A stretch of 64,000 bases of DNA, from positions 558,001 through 622,000 of the forward strand of contig CAWJWO010000018.1 in NCBI GenBank assembly GCA_963846585.1. Reading direction: 5' to 3'. The DNA comes from JAAUTT01 sp963846585 (GTDB lineage Bacteria; Bacteroidota; Bacteroidia; Bacteroidales; JAAUTT01). Of the stretch, positions 18,391 through 26,970 are shown one piece after another. Position 1 is the first letter of the stretch. Each line of letters starts with the position of its first letter. The position numbers and the translations under genes are program-made. The notes below the pieces were generated by a model. It worked only from the letters and a program-made list of their open reading frames with translations. It was not told the DNA's origin and did not search any database.

Positions 18391-19569
18391 TCATTCATCT
18401 TCCATATGTCTTTTCAACACCGATTTATAAAAATCATAAGTTTGCTTCCCCACTGCCGCCGGCCGGAACATTTTTAACGCCTGAAGCTTTGCATTGGAAG
18501 CAACATTGTAAATTTTATCATTATGGTTGTATAAATCTGCCAGTATTTCCACAAGCTCATCACTATCGTTTTTAGTAAAAAGGAAACCTGAAACTTTATC
18601 TGTTACCATTTCCGGTATCCCTCCTGTATTGGTTGCTACTACTACCCTTTCCGCAGCCATGGCTTCGGCAATACTAATCGGAAGACATTCCTGCAATGAA
18701 GGTAATAAAAATACGGCACAATCTTCTATAAGTTGCTTTACTTTAATCTGACTAACCCATCCATGCATTATAACCTGATTTTCCAAACCGTTTTCATCAA
18801 TAAATTGTTTTATATTCCTGTAGTAACCAGGTTCTTTTGTTCCACCTACAATATCCAATGAATAATTAATTCCTTTGGCACGGAGTTTTATCATGGCATC
18901 CAGTAAAATATGTACTCCTTTCAATTTATTTACCAGGCCCACAAATACAATTTTTGTAAGCGAAGAAGGAGGTTTAGTATTAAAAAACTCTTCATTTACA
19001 GGGTTATAAATAATTTCTGAAAAGATTTTCGAATTTTTTTTCTGAAAAGATTCCAGGATACAGCGGTTATAGTAGGAAATAGAAATATACTGATCGTACC
19101 GTCGTAGCAAAAACTTATCATACAGCCATTTGATCCTAAATTTAAGCCTTATGATGTAACTTGTCTTATATTTACTTTCTTCCCCCATTATACCATGCTG
19201 GGTAATTATAACTTTTCGCTTGTCCAGGCCCTGCAGCATAAGCAATATGGGCCCTGTTCCCTGTAAATGGATCAAATCAGGCTGCAGGTTTTTTACAAAT
19301 TGAGAAATTTTTCTTCTGCCAAACCAAAGAAATTCAACTATTTTTAGTATCCTGAAAGTATAAGGCCTGTAATGAATAGTGCATCCTTCACGGATAACAA
19401 TATCTTCAGGTTTATCAATATTAGGCCGTATACTAATAACGTGAATATCGACGGGCAAATCTTTTAACCCGCTTATAAGATTTATGGTTGCAGCCTCAAG
19501 CCCACCCTGAATATTGGCCAGGTTACGGGGGGTATCAGCAATCATTAATATTTTCAATTTCCCTGACAT
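18391..19569 (-). CDS. Glycosyltransferase family 4, paralogue of the gene at 28255
   Basis: A GT-B protein of ~392 residues from the ATG at 19569 (MSGKLKILMIADTPRN); the six codons before it are a TTG-led extension from a TCTGTCT repeat and are not favoured. The acceptor domain has GGLEAATINLISGL; the donor domain has KIVFVGLVNKLKGVHILLDA and QECLPISIAEAMAAERVVVA. It is strongly similar along its length to 28255-29430, and both sit convergently downstream of another paralogous GT4 pair. Confidence 0.87.
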   Translation of the reverse strand: MSGKLKILMIADTPRNLANIQGGLEAATINLISGLKDLPVDIHVISIRPNIDKPEDIVIREGCTIHYRPYTFRILKIVEFLWFGRRKISQFVKNLQPDLIHLQGTGPILLMLQGLDKRKVIITQHGIMGEESKYKTSYIIRLKFRIKWLYDKFLLRRYDQYISISYYNRCILESFQKKNSKIFSEIIYNPVNEEFFNTKPPSSLTKIVFVGLVNKLKGVHILLDAMIKLRAKGINYSLDIVGGTKEPGYYRNIKQFIDENGLENQVIMHGWVSQIKVKQLIEDCAVFLLPSLQECLPISIAEAMAAERVVVATNTGGIPEMVTDKVSGFLFTKNDSDELVEILADLYNHNDKIYNVASNAKLQALKMFRPAAVGKQTYDFYKSVLKRHMEDE

Positions 19570-19769
19570 CAGTTTCTGTCTTCTCAATTTTTAAAAGCAA
19601 TTTAATAAAAATGTCTCACAAATGTACAATAACTATGTTTTTGTAAAATCTTAATCTTATAATATTAATTGATCATTAATTAATAACATATGTTGATGGA
19701 ATTTTTAGTCCCCTATTTTTTATTGACAAAAGTATTTATCAAATTTGTTTTTAACTTAAAAAGTTAATT

Positions 19770-21401
19770 ATGTTATTTTATGCTGTTATTTTAAATAAAC
19801 ACTCTGTCCGTAAATGGCATGTTAATTCGCTTTTAAAGGTAATCAGGCAATTTCAGTCTTATCCGGCTGTATGTTACATAGCCGGTGAAAAAAAAGAAAT
19901 AAAATACAACTATATTCTTGATTTTTATTTTAAAATTTTTACAAGAAATAAAAAGATAAGTTATAAAACTTTATATTCAATATTTGAAAAGACACCAACC
20001 AAAATAATAAACTTTCTGTTGCCTGCAAATCAAATACATATTTCACAATTAGAAATGGATGCCAATGCCGGCCCTTTTGATTTTATTATTGATTTTACTT
20101 CATGCCCGTTAGTTGGAAATCCTGAATCTGTTAGTAAACAAGGCATTTGGAAGTTTTCGTTTACTGACAATAATACCATTACTAATTTTCCTGTGGCTTT
20201 TGATGAAATATTAAATGAAAAGAAGATTGTTAATGGCCTTATTGTTGCCATGAAAAATGAAAATGATTATTTACTCCTGAGAGAATTTTGTATAGGTTCT
20301 GTTATTTTCTCATATCGCAAAACACTTAATATGATGTTGCTCCAGGCAGAAGATATGCTGATTCAAACTATCTACGATATTATAAATAAAATTCATAGCA
20401 CACAAGTAGTTGAAATAAATTATGCCGGTCGTAAAAATCCGGGTTATTTTATGATAACAGCTTTAATACTTAAACAGGTTAAAGGGTTTTTTAATTTTCT
20501 ATGGTTTCGTGGCTGTTTTGTTGATAATTGGAATATTGGATATGTAAATAAACCTGTAGGAACTTTTCTTGATAAAAATGAAACTTTTAAGGTTAACTGG
20601 ATCGAAAACACTAAAAAAAATAAATTTATAGCTGACCCTTTTGGCGTATCCAAAGATGAAACAATTCAGCTATTTTACGAAGAACTCGATTATAATAAAG
20701 GAGTTGGATATATAAACACTGCCAGGCTTGAGGGCAACCGTCTGGTTAATGAAAATTTAATCCTCAAAAAGCCATATCACTTATCGTACCCGTATATTTT
20801 TTCGGATAACGGATCAGTTTATTGCGTGCCTGAAACAAACGAAGCCAACGAAGTATCGTTATATAAATTTAATGATTTCCCATCCAATTGCATAAAAGTA
20901 AAAACATTGATTCCAAATTTCAGGGGTATTGATTCTACCGTGTTCTTCTATAATGGGTTATGGTGGTTGTTTACAACTAATAAAAGCAATATGCCACAAT
21001 CTATATTATATGCATTTTACGCCCCTTCCTTATACGACACATGGAAACCCCATGAAAATAACCCAATTAAAGTAGATATTCGTTCTTCAAGGGGCGCCGG
21101 CAGGCCATTTTACCAAAACGGTGATTTATACCGCCCTGCCCAGGATTATTCACAGGATATTGAAGGACGTATAAGGCTGCAAAAGATTATAAAATTATCG
21201 CCAACCGGGTTTGAAGAGAAAGAAATCCGTATAATTGAACCTTTCAGGGGGACATTGTATCCTGACAAAACTCATACTTTATGTGGTATTGGAAATATAA
21301 CAATAGTTGACGGTTGCCAAAAAACTATTATTTTTAAAACCCCGGGAATTATTTGGTTTAAATTTAAAAGAGTTTTGTTATTTTTAATTAAAAAATTATA
21401 A
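19770..21401 (+). CDS. Formyltransferase-like/beta-propeller protein, GINT1-like glycosyltransferase
   Basis: A 543-residue two-part protein. The first ~200 residues (FDFIIDFTSCPLVG and LPANQIHISQLEMDANAGP) resemble the formyltransferase-like half seen in bacterial sugar-modifying fusions. The C-terminal ~270 residues carry propeller-blade motifs FIADPFGV, LSYPYIFSDNGSVYCVPE, GIDSTVFFYNGLWWLFTT and GAGRPFYQNGDLYRPAQD, as in proteins annotated like glucosamine inositolphosphorylceramide transferase and related to GH43-type folds. The biochemical role in bacteria is not known to me. A terminator-like hairpin follows. Confidence 0.62.
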   Translation: MLFYAVILNKHSVRKWHVNSLLKVIRQFQSYPAVCYIAGEKKEIKYNYILDFYFKIFTRNKKISYKTLYSIFEKTPTKIINFLLPANQIHISQLEMDANAGPFDFIIDFTSCPLVGNPESVSKQGIWKFSFTDNNTITNFPVAFDEILNEKKIVNGLIVAMKNENDYLLLREFCIGSVIFSYRKTLNMMLLQAEDMLIQTIYDIINKIHSTQVVEINYAGRKNPGYFMITALILKQVKGFFNFLWFRGCFVDNWNIGYVNKPVGTFLDKNETFKVNWIENTKKNKFIADPFGVSKDETIQLFYEELDYNKGVGYINTARLEGNRLVNENLILKKPYHLSYPYIFSDNGSVYCVPETNEANEVSLYKFNDFPSNCIKVKTLIPNFRGIDSTVFFYNGLWWLFTTNKSNMPQSILYAFYAPSLYDTWKPHENNPIKVDIRSSRGAGRPFYQNGDLYRPAQDYSQDIEGRIRLQKIIKLSPTGFEEKEIRIIEPFRGTLYPDKTHTLCGIGNITIVDGCQKTIIFKTPGIIWFKFKRVLLFLIKKL

Positions 21402-21426
21402 ATATAATTAATAAATAAGTAAATAT

Positions 21427-21460
21427 CCAGGGTACAATTTTATTTACCTTGGTATTTTTT
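21427..21460 (+). terminator. Rho-independent terminator-like hairpin
   Basis: CCAGGGTA at 21427-21434 pairs with TACCTTGG at 21445-21452 (one G:U pair), with a 10-base loop and then TATTTTTT. It lies 26 bp after the stop of the GINT-like gene and before the promoter region of the ACP module. Confidence 0.6.
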
Positions 21461-21540
21461 AACCTCTACCCTTAAAAAGGGGCCATAACAGACTTTAAAA
21501 GTTAATCCTTAATTAAAAGATTAGTTTATAAAATAGGTGT

Positions 21541-21610
21541 TTTATCAAAGAGTAATAACATATTGTCAAATTAATTAGTAATTATATTTTCATAATTACG
21601 ATATTTGGTG
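21541..21610 (+). promoter_or_regulatory. Promoter region shared with 16030
   Basis: Shares TTTATCAA, ATTGTCAAATTA and ATAATTACGATATTTG with 16030-16096, equally spaced. TTG at 21563-21565 and TATATTTT at 21583-21590 are 17 bp apart, a fair Bacteroidota -33/-7 pair (the last base of TAnnTTTG differs). It drives the ACP-AsnB-NadE-like-ligase module. Confidence 0.5.
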
Positions 21611-21648
21611 TATCATAAATAAAAAGTGAAATTTATAAATTTATTTGA

Positions 21649-21900
21649 ATGAAATCTTTTGAAGAAATAAAACATGAAATAAAAAGTTATGTGCTGTCAA
21701 CAACCTTTGGAGACAAAAATAAGCTTAACGATGGTACAATGATTTTCAGCGAAGGCTATTACGACTCAATGGGTTTTGTTTCACTCATAGCCTATCTTGA
21801 AGAAACATACAAAGTAAAAACCGCAGATGAGGACCTCATCGAGGAAAACTTTGAGTCTATTAATGCCATATCAAAATATATAGAACGGAAACTAAGTTAA
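21649..21900 (+). CDS. Acyl carrier protein
   Basis: An acidic 83-residue carrier protein. YYDSMGFVSLIAYLEE contains the DSM motif whose serine (about residue 41) accepts the 4'-phosphopantetheine arm. The helical pattern and ending IEENFESINAISKYIERKL match discrete ACPs of secondary pathways, not the housekeeping fatty-acid ACP, which is normally in a fab cluster. With the AMP-forming ligase at 25259 it can form an acyl- or aminoacyl-thioester; the two amidotransferase-like enzymes between them suggest the bound acid is amidated or used to N-acylate a sugar. The pathway is inference. Confidence 0.88.
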   Translation: MKSFEEIKHEIKSYVLSTTFGDKNKLNDGTMIFSEGYYDSMGFVSLIAYLEETYKVKTADEDLIEENFESINAISKYIERKLS

Positions 21901-22005
21901 TAGTGCATAGTGCTCAGTGCATAGTGCATAGTGAATTAAACAACATAATTAATAAAGTATTTTTGAATACACTAAGCACTAAGCACTATGTACTAAGCAC
22001 TTTAT
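21901..22005. repeat. GTGCATA/CACTAAG heptamer arrays, facing orientations
   Basis: TAGTGCATAGTGCTCAGTGC-type units at 21901-21935 and the complementary-style ACTAAGCACTAAGCAC at 21970-22003. The two halves can pair to a large hairpin in the gap before asnB. Confidence 0.85.
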
Positions 22006-22029
22006 TAATATTGTCTTATAAACAAAAAA

Positions 22030-24036
22030 ATGTGCGGAGTAGCAGGTTTAGTAAAGGTTGGGAATAATTCACACATCAGCATTGATTTGCTCACAAGGAT
22101 GCTGTCTTCAATAAGGCACAGGGGCCCTGATGAAAGCGGATTCTTCATTGATGATGTTGCTGCAATTGGTAATGTAAGGCTTAGTATTATTGACCTTGCT
22201 ACCGGCCAACAACCCATGTGCAACCACAATGAAGATAAATGGATAGTTTTTAACGGGGAAATATTTAACTACATTGAACTCAAACAGGAACTTATATCTC
22301 TTGGCCATCATTTTAGCACCACCAGCGATACTGAGGTTTTGCTTCACCTTTACGAACAATTTGGTGCAGGATGTTTGTCAAAGCTAAACGGGCAATTTGT
22401 ATTTGCAGTTTGGGATACAAAACAAAGGTCGTTGTTTATAGCCAGGGACAGGGTCGGAATTCGTCCATTATTTTACACTTTTGCCGGGGGAGATTTTATT
22501 TTTGCTTCGGAAATTAAGGCAATCCTGGAACATCCTGCAGTTTCGCCACATCTTAACGCAAAGGCCATTTCACAACAATTTACCTTATGGACTCCTTTGC
22601 CTGGCTACAGCCTGTTTGAAAACATTCATGAACTTGAACCTGGTAATTACCTTACACTTATAAATGGTAAAACAGAAATAAAAAAATACTGGGAACTTTC
22701 TTTTGCTACTGATGGAGAATATAACACCTCTTCATTTGAAGATGCGGTTGACGGTTTTCGATCGTTATTGCTCGATTCGGTAAAATTAAGGTTGCGCTCG
22801 GATGTACCTGTTGCGGCATACCTAAGCGGGGGACTTGATTCGAGTATAACCACCTCGATGATAAAACAGGTTTCACCTCAGCACCTGCAAACCTTTTCAA
22901 TAGGTTTTGCCGATGCTGACTACGACGAAACCCAATATCAGGAAGAAGTTTCTGCTTACCTTAATACACAACATGTTAGTTTTAAATGTACTTCAAAAGA
23001 TGTTGCCGATGTTTTCCCGGAAGTTGTATGGCATTGCGAAGCTCCGCTTTTTCGTACCGCCCCGGCCCCGATGTTTTTACTTTCCGGAAAAGTCAGGGAA
23101 AATAATATAAAAGTTGTTATGACCGGTGAAGGCGCTGATGAAATACTGGCAGGTTACGATGTTTTTAAAGAAGCTGCTATTCGTTATTTTTGGGCAAAAT
23201 ATCCAAACTCAAAATATCGCCCCCTGCTGCTTAAAAAGCTTTACCCATACATTCCGCAAATAAGCAATATGAATTCCCAGATGTTGAAATTTATTTTCGG
23301 ATACAAGCTTGCCGATACACAAAATCCATTCTACGCCTTTTTACTGCGTTGGAACAACGGAACACTGCTTTGGAAATATTTCTCAAAGGATATTCAATCA
23401 CAATTAAATGATTACAACCCTGTTAACGAGTTGGAGTCAATTCTTCCCACAGCCTTTAACTCCTATGATACGCTCTCCAAAGCTCAGTGGGTAGAAGCTA
23501 AACTTCTTATGTCAAATTACCTGCTATCATCTCAGGGGGACAGGATGGGCATGGCCAACTCCATAGAAGGCCGCTATCCATTCCTCGATTACCGTGTAAT
23601 TGAATATGCATGCAAAATCCCTCCTTATTTTAAAATGAAAGGATTAAATGAGAAATACCTGTTAAAGAAAATGATGGCAGGACGTTTGCCTCAAAGTGTG
23701 GTTAAACGCAATAAACAAGCATACCGTGCTCCTATTGCCTCTGCATTTTTTGCCGTTAACAGGCCGGGATATGTAACCGAATACCTTGATAACAAAAAAC
23801 TTTCTCTTTTCAATATTTTTAACCCAACTATGGTTGACCTTTTAGTCGGAAAACTCAAAACCGGCAAAAACATTTCGGAAAATGATACAATGGCCCTTAC
23901 AGCTATACTGTCATCCCAGTTGTTTTATGCAATGTATATTGATAAAAGTTTTAGGCCGGTGAACTTTAGTACGCTCATTAATCCGGTGGTGGTTGATAGA
24001 AGAGGACAGAAGGCAGAGGACAGAGGACAGAAGTGA
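22030..24036 (+). CDS. asnB: AsnB-like glutamine-dependent amidotransferase of the ACP module
   Basis: Class II amidotransferase of 668 residues. Cys2 in MCGVAGL is the glutaminase nucleophile; RHRGPDESGFF, NGEIFNY and DTEVLLHLYEQFG follow; SGGLDSS at about 266-272 is the ATP-pyrophosphatase loop, then MTGEGADEILAGYD and EGRYPFLDYRV. It is diverged from the first AsnB at 10093 and sits between ACP and the NAD-synthase-like gene. Clusters associated with exosortase A also pair an AsnB-like amidotransferase with an ACP and an AMP-forming ligase, a useful precedent. The last ~10 residues (RRGQKAEDRGQK) are translated from a GGACAGA-type heptamer repeat. Confidence 0.85.
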   Translation: MCGVAGLVKVGNNSHISIDLLTRMLSSIRHRGPDESGFFIDDVAAIGNVRLSIIDLATGQQPMCNHNEDKWIVFNGEIFNYIELKQELISLGHHFSTTSDTEVLLHLYEQFGAGCLSKLNGQFVFAVWDTKQRSLFIARDRVGIRPLFYTFAGGDFIFASEIKAILEHPAVSPHLNAKAISQQFTLWTPLPGYSLFENIHELEPGNYLTLINGKTEIKKYWELSFATDGEYNTSSFEDAVDGFRSLLLDSVKLRLRSDVPVAAYLSGGLDSSITTSMIKQVSPQHLQTFSIGFADADYDETQYQEEVSAYLNTQHVSFKCTSKDVADVFPEVVWHCEAPLFRTAPAPMFLLSGKVRENNIKVVMTGEGADEILAGYDVFKEAAIRYFWAKYPNSKYRPLLLKKLYPYIPQISNMNSQMLKFIFGYKLADTQNPFYAFLLRWNNGTLLWKYFSKDIQSQLNDYNPVNELESILPTAFNSYDTLSKAQWVEAKLLMSNYLLSSQGDRMGMANSIEGRYPFLDYRVIEYACKIPPYFKMKGLNEKYLLKKMMAGRLPQSVVKRNKQAYRAPIASAFFAVNRPGYVTEYLDNKKLSLFNIFNPTMVDLLVGKLKTGKNISENDTMALTAILSSQLFYAMYIDKSFRPVNFSTLINPVVVDRRGQKAEDRGQK

Positions 24037-24100
24037 TGAGGTGATGAGGTGATTAACTAATGTAAACCTTATAAACCTTATAAACATATAAACGAATAAA
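24037..24100. repeat. GTGATGAG octamer and CTTATAAAC nonamer arrays
   Basis: GTGATGAG units at 24034-24052 and AACCTTATA units at 24064-24092. The upstream GGACAGA units at 23999-24033 are inside the asnB frame. Confidence 0.88.
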
Positions 24101-24118
24101 CTTAAATACCGTACAAAA

Positions 24119-25090
24119 ATGAAATTTTCAAAGGACATATTAAAAATTGCGAACTTACCGGCATTGTGTGAAAAACTACAAAATGAAATTAAAGAACATA
24201 TTTATACTACTCTTCGTCGTCGTGGCGGAGTAATCGGAATAAGCGGCGGAATTGATTCCTCTGTTTCAATGGCATTAACGGCCAGGGCTATCGGGCCTGA
24301 CAAAGTTCTTGGCATTCTTTTGCCTGAAAAAGATTCCAGCGCTGATAGTGCGAGGTTAGCCCATATGCTGGCCGATAAATTCGGAGTAAAAACTATTACT
24401 GAAGATATTACAGGCGCACTTGAAGGTTTTGGATGCTACCGGCGTCGTGACGAAGCTGTTACAAGAGTTTTCCCTCAATATAACCCTAAAACCTTCAAAA
24501 TGAAAATCGGAGTGCGGCAAAGCGGCTTAAACACCGGGTTACCTCCGGTTTTCCACCTTACTATTGTTAACCCTGACGGAACTGAAGAAAGTAAAATTTT
24601 ACCGGTAGCTGAATATGCCCAGATTGTTGCTGCTTCAAATTTTAAACAGCGTTCACGTATGTCAATGTTATACTATCATGCCGAACGTTTGCATTATGCC
24701 GTGGTTGGTACTCCTAATAAACATGAAGTTGAACAGGGATTTTTTGTCAAACATGGCGACGGAGGAGCTGACTTAATGCCAATAGGCCAGCTTTATAAAA
24801 CTCAGGTATATCAGTTAGCGGAATACCTTGGCGTTCCAAAGGAAATTATTGAACGTACGCCCACAACTGATACATACACTGCTGAACAAACCCAGGAAGA
24901 ATTTTTCTATCAGATTCCTTTTAATCAAATGGACCTTCTTTGGTACGGCTTTGAAAACAAGGTACCTGCAAATGAGATAGCTCCTGTAATGGGAATGACT
25001 GAAGAAGCAGTTAAAAAAACATTTGAAAATTTTGTCCGTAAACAAAAGACTACAGATTATTTGCGAAGGGCAGCCATTCACTTTAAATAG
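24119..25090 (+). CDS. NAD-synthase-like (NadE family) amidating enzyme
   Basis: A 323-residue PP-loop enzyme. SGGIDSS at 42-48 is the ATP-binding loop; FKQRSRMSMLYYHAERL, VGTPNKHEVEQGFF and GDGGADLMPIGQLYKTQV are NadE hallmarks. NAD synthases adenylate the carboxylate of nicotinic acid adenine dinucleotide and amidate it with ammonia. Compared with canonical bacterial NadE it has a ~60-residue insertion between the PP-loop and FKQRSRM (about residues 115-175, including GYRRRDEAV-like GCYRRRDEAV). Its location in an ACP/AsnB/ligase module suggests it amidates a different carboxylate, perhaps of a sugar or carrier-bound acid. It could still be the organism's NadE. Confidence 0.75.
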   Translation: MKFSKDILKIANLPALCEKLQNEIKEHIYTTLRRRGGVIGISGGIDSSVSMALTARAIGPDKVLGILLPEKDSSADSARLAHMLADKFGVKTITEDITGALEGFGCYRRRDEAVTRVFPQYNPKTFKMKIGVRQSGLNTGLPPVFHLTIVNPDGTEESKILPVAEYAQIVAASNFKQRSRMSMLYYHAERLHYAVVGTPNKHEVEQGFFVKHGDGGADLMPIGQLYKTQVYQLAEYLGVPKEIIERTPTTDTYTAEQTQEEFFYQIPFNQMDLLWYGFENKVPANEIAPVMGMTEEAVKKTFENFVRKQKTTDYLRRAAIHFK

Positions 25091-25205
25091 TGGCCAGGGG
25101 TTAGGGACCAGGGGCCAGGGATTTGGGAAAAGGGAATAGGGATATAAGTCTTAAAAGTCGTAATAATTCTTACACCAGCCCCTAGCCCCTAGCCCCTATC
25201 CCCCA
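25091..25205. repeat. GGCCAGG/GGGACCAG and CCCCTAG heptamer mosaic
   Basis: Degenerate GGGGCCAGG words at 25092-25125 and a clean AGCCCCT array at 25178-25202. The two are roughly complementary in style and can fold on each other. Confidence 0.8.
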
Positions 25206-25258
25206 CTAGCTTCAGGAATTAAACTACTATAAAAAGTAATTCAACATATCTATAATTT

Positions 25259-26713
25259 ATGAACTTCGTTGATTACCTGTTTTCCGATACAAGTACACTT
25301 GATAAACCGTTTCTTCTGGGGACAAAGGAGTCAATTGCCTATCCGCAACTTTACGCACAAATTGTTTCCTTGGCGGCAGGTATCAGGAAAGAAGTCGGAA
25401 CAGGGCAAAATATCATCCTTGTAAGCAATAATAATTTATTCTTTATAATGGCTTACCTTGGTATCCTGAAATCAGGCAATGTAGTTGTTCCTCTAAATCC
25501 TGCAACTGAACCCGGGAATTTAAGCTATATTATTAAACAATGCGGATCAAAAACTGCTTTTATAAGTAATGGTACTCCAATTGTTTCTGATGAATTACAT
25601 GTTGTATTCAACGAAACAGGAATGAAGGAATTGATTAATTCGCGCGAATCCTTCATTGAACAGGGATCGTCCGACGTCGATAGCATGGCTGAAATCATTT
25701 ATACTTCGGGTTCCACCGGAGTGCCAAAAGGTGTGATAATTAGTCATAAGAACCTTACAGCCAACACATCATCCATTATTCAATACCTTAAGCTCACCAG
25801 CAATGATACTATGCTGATTGTATTGCCTTTTTATTATTGCTATGGATTATCGCTGCTTCACACACATTTAAAGGTTGGCGGATCAATTGCATTAAATAAT
25901 TCATTTATATTTATAGGTGGTATACTTCGCGATTTAAACCTATACCGGTGCACGGGTTTCGCCGGTGTACCAAGCCATTACCAGATACTGTTGCGTAAAT
26001 CAAAATCATTTATCACTACTTCCTTCCCGTATTTGCGTTATGTTACCCAGGCCGGTGGAAAGCTGCCAACCTTGTTTATACACGAATTTATAAAAGCCCT
26101 GCCTGCAGTGAAATTTTTTGTTATGTATGGTCAGACAGAAGCTACAGCAAGATTGTCATACCTGCCGCCTGATGTAATAAAAGAAAAATCAGGGTCAATC
26201 GGTAAAGGTATTCCAGGTGTAACATTAAAAGTTGTGAACGAAAACGGCAAAGAAATTAAAACCGGCGAACAGGGCGAAATTATAGCCCGCGGCGACAATA
26301 TCATGAAAGGTTATTTTAAAGATAAATCACTAACTGACATAACTATCCGCGATGGCTGGTTATATACCGGCGACATAGCAACCATTGATGATGACGGTTA
26401 TATTTTTATAGTTTCCCGTAAAAAGGAAATTATCAAGGTTGGGGGAAAACGGGTTAGCCCAAAAGAAATTGAAGAAGTTATACTTATGTTGCCGGAAGTT
26501 ATTGACTGTACAATCTCTTCCATTGAAGACCCCCTTTTAGGCGAAGCAATAGTTGCTACTCTGGTACTCAACGATGAAGGGAAAAATACAATTAATGCTG
26601 ACAAGGTACTGGAACATTGCCATAAACATCTTTCAGCACACAAGATTCCCTCTCATATCACCTTTGAAAACAACATACATGTTAATGCGGCGGGGAAGAA
26701 AATAAAAAAATAA
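25259..26713 (+). CDS. AMP-forming acyl/aryl acid ligase
   Basis: Class I adenylate-forming enzyme of 484 residues. TSGSTGVPKG at 149-158 is the A3 phosphate-binding loop; MYGQTEATARLSYLP is A5; GWLYTGDIATIDDDGYIFIVSRKKEIIK spans A7-A8 (about residues 365-392); NAAGKKIKK at the C-terminus holds the A10 lysine. It activates a carboxylic acid as acyl-AMP and probably loads the ACP at 21649. It is last in the ACP module, 168 bp after the NadE-like gene. The substrate acid cannot be read from the sequence. Confidence 0.87.
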   Translation: MNFVDYLFSDTSTLDKPFLLGTKESIAYPQLYAQIVSLAAGIRKEVGTGQNIILVSNNNLFFIMAYLGILKSGNVVVPLNPATEPGNLSYIIKQCGSKTAFISNGTPIVSDELHVVFNETGMKELINSRESFIEQGSSDVDSMAEIIYTSGSTGVPKGVIISHKNLTANTSSIIQYLKLTSNDTMLIVLPFYYCYGLSLLHTHLKVGGSIALNNSFIFIGGILRDLNLYRCTGFAGVPSHYQILLRKSKSFITTSFPYLRYVTQAGGKLPTLFIHEFIKALPAVKFFVMYGQTEATARLSYLPPDVIKEKSGSIGKGIPGVTLKVVNENGKEIKTGEQGEIIARGDNIMKGYFKDKSLTDITIRDGWLYTGDIATIDDDGYIFIVSRKKEIIKVGGKRVSPKEIEEVILMLPEVIDCTISSIEDPLLGEAIVATLVLNDEGKNTINADKVLEHCHKHLSAHKIPSHITFENNIHVNAAGKKIKK

Positions 26714-26970
26714 TTTGAAAATTTGACCCTTCGACTACGCTCAGGGCAAGAAATGTGGTAATTTGAAAATGATGACTAATGACGGATGAAAGATGAAAGA
26801 TGAAAGATTTGTTTATACATTTAAATGTATATATGTTTATAATAATCCGTATAAACGCATTAACTTGCAACAAACAACTAAAGTCATGGCTCAGTTTTTC
26901 AACCTGCAACCTGCAACCTGCAACTTACGGCTTACGACTTACGACTTATGACTATATCATTGCATTAAAA
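26714..26970. repeat. Repeat-filled gap: CCCTTCGAC element and heptamer arrays
   Basis: Contains one CCCTTCGACTACGCTCAGGG element at 26727-26746, GATGAAA units (26785-26805), CTGCAAC units (26900-26922) and TTACGGC/TTACGAC units (26924-26950). The following gene's real ATG at 26971 lies just after the last array. Confidence 0.85.
26727..26746. repeat. Dispersed CCCTTCGAC...CTCAGGG element
   Basis: CCCTTCGACTACGCTCAGGG, a short quasi-palindromic element with CCCT/AGGG ends. Copies differing by one or two bases are at 34008, 39767 and 40665. This motif is common between genes in many bacterial genomes. Confidence 0.85.

Noticed and set aside
18207..18575. Plus-strand 122-residue ORF
   Set aside because: Begins in GTTTATAAG and TCTGTCC repeats and continues antisense to a clear glycosyltransferase gene.
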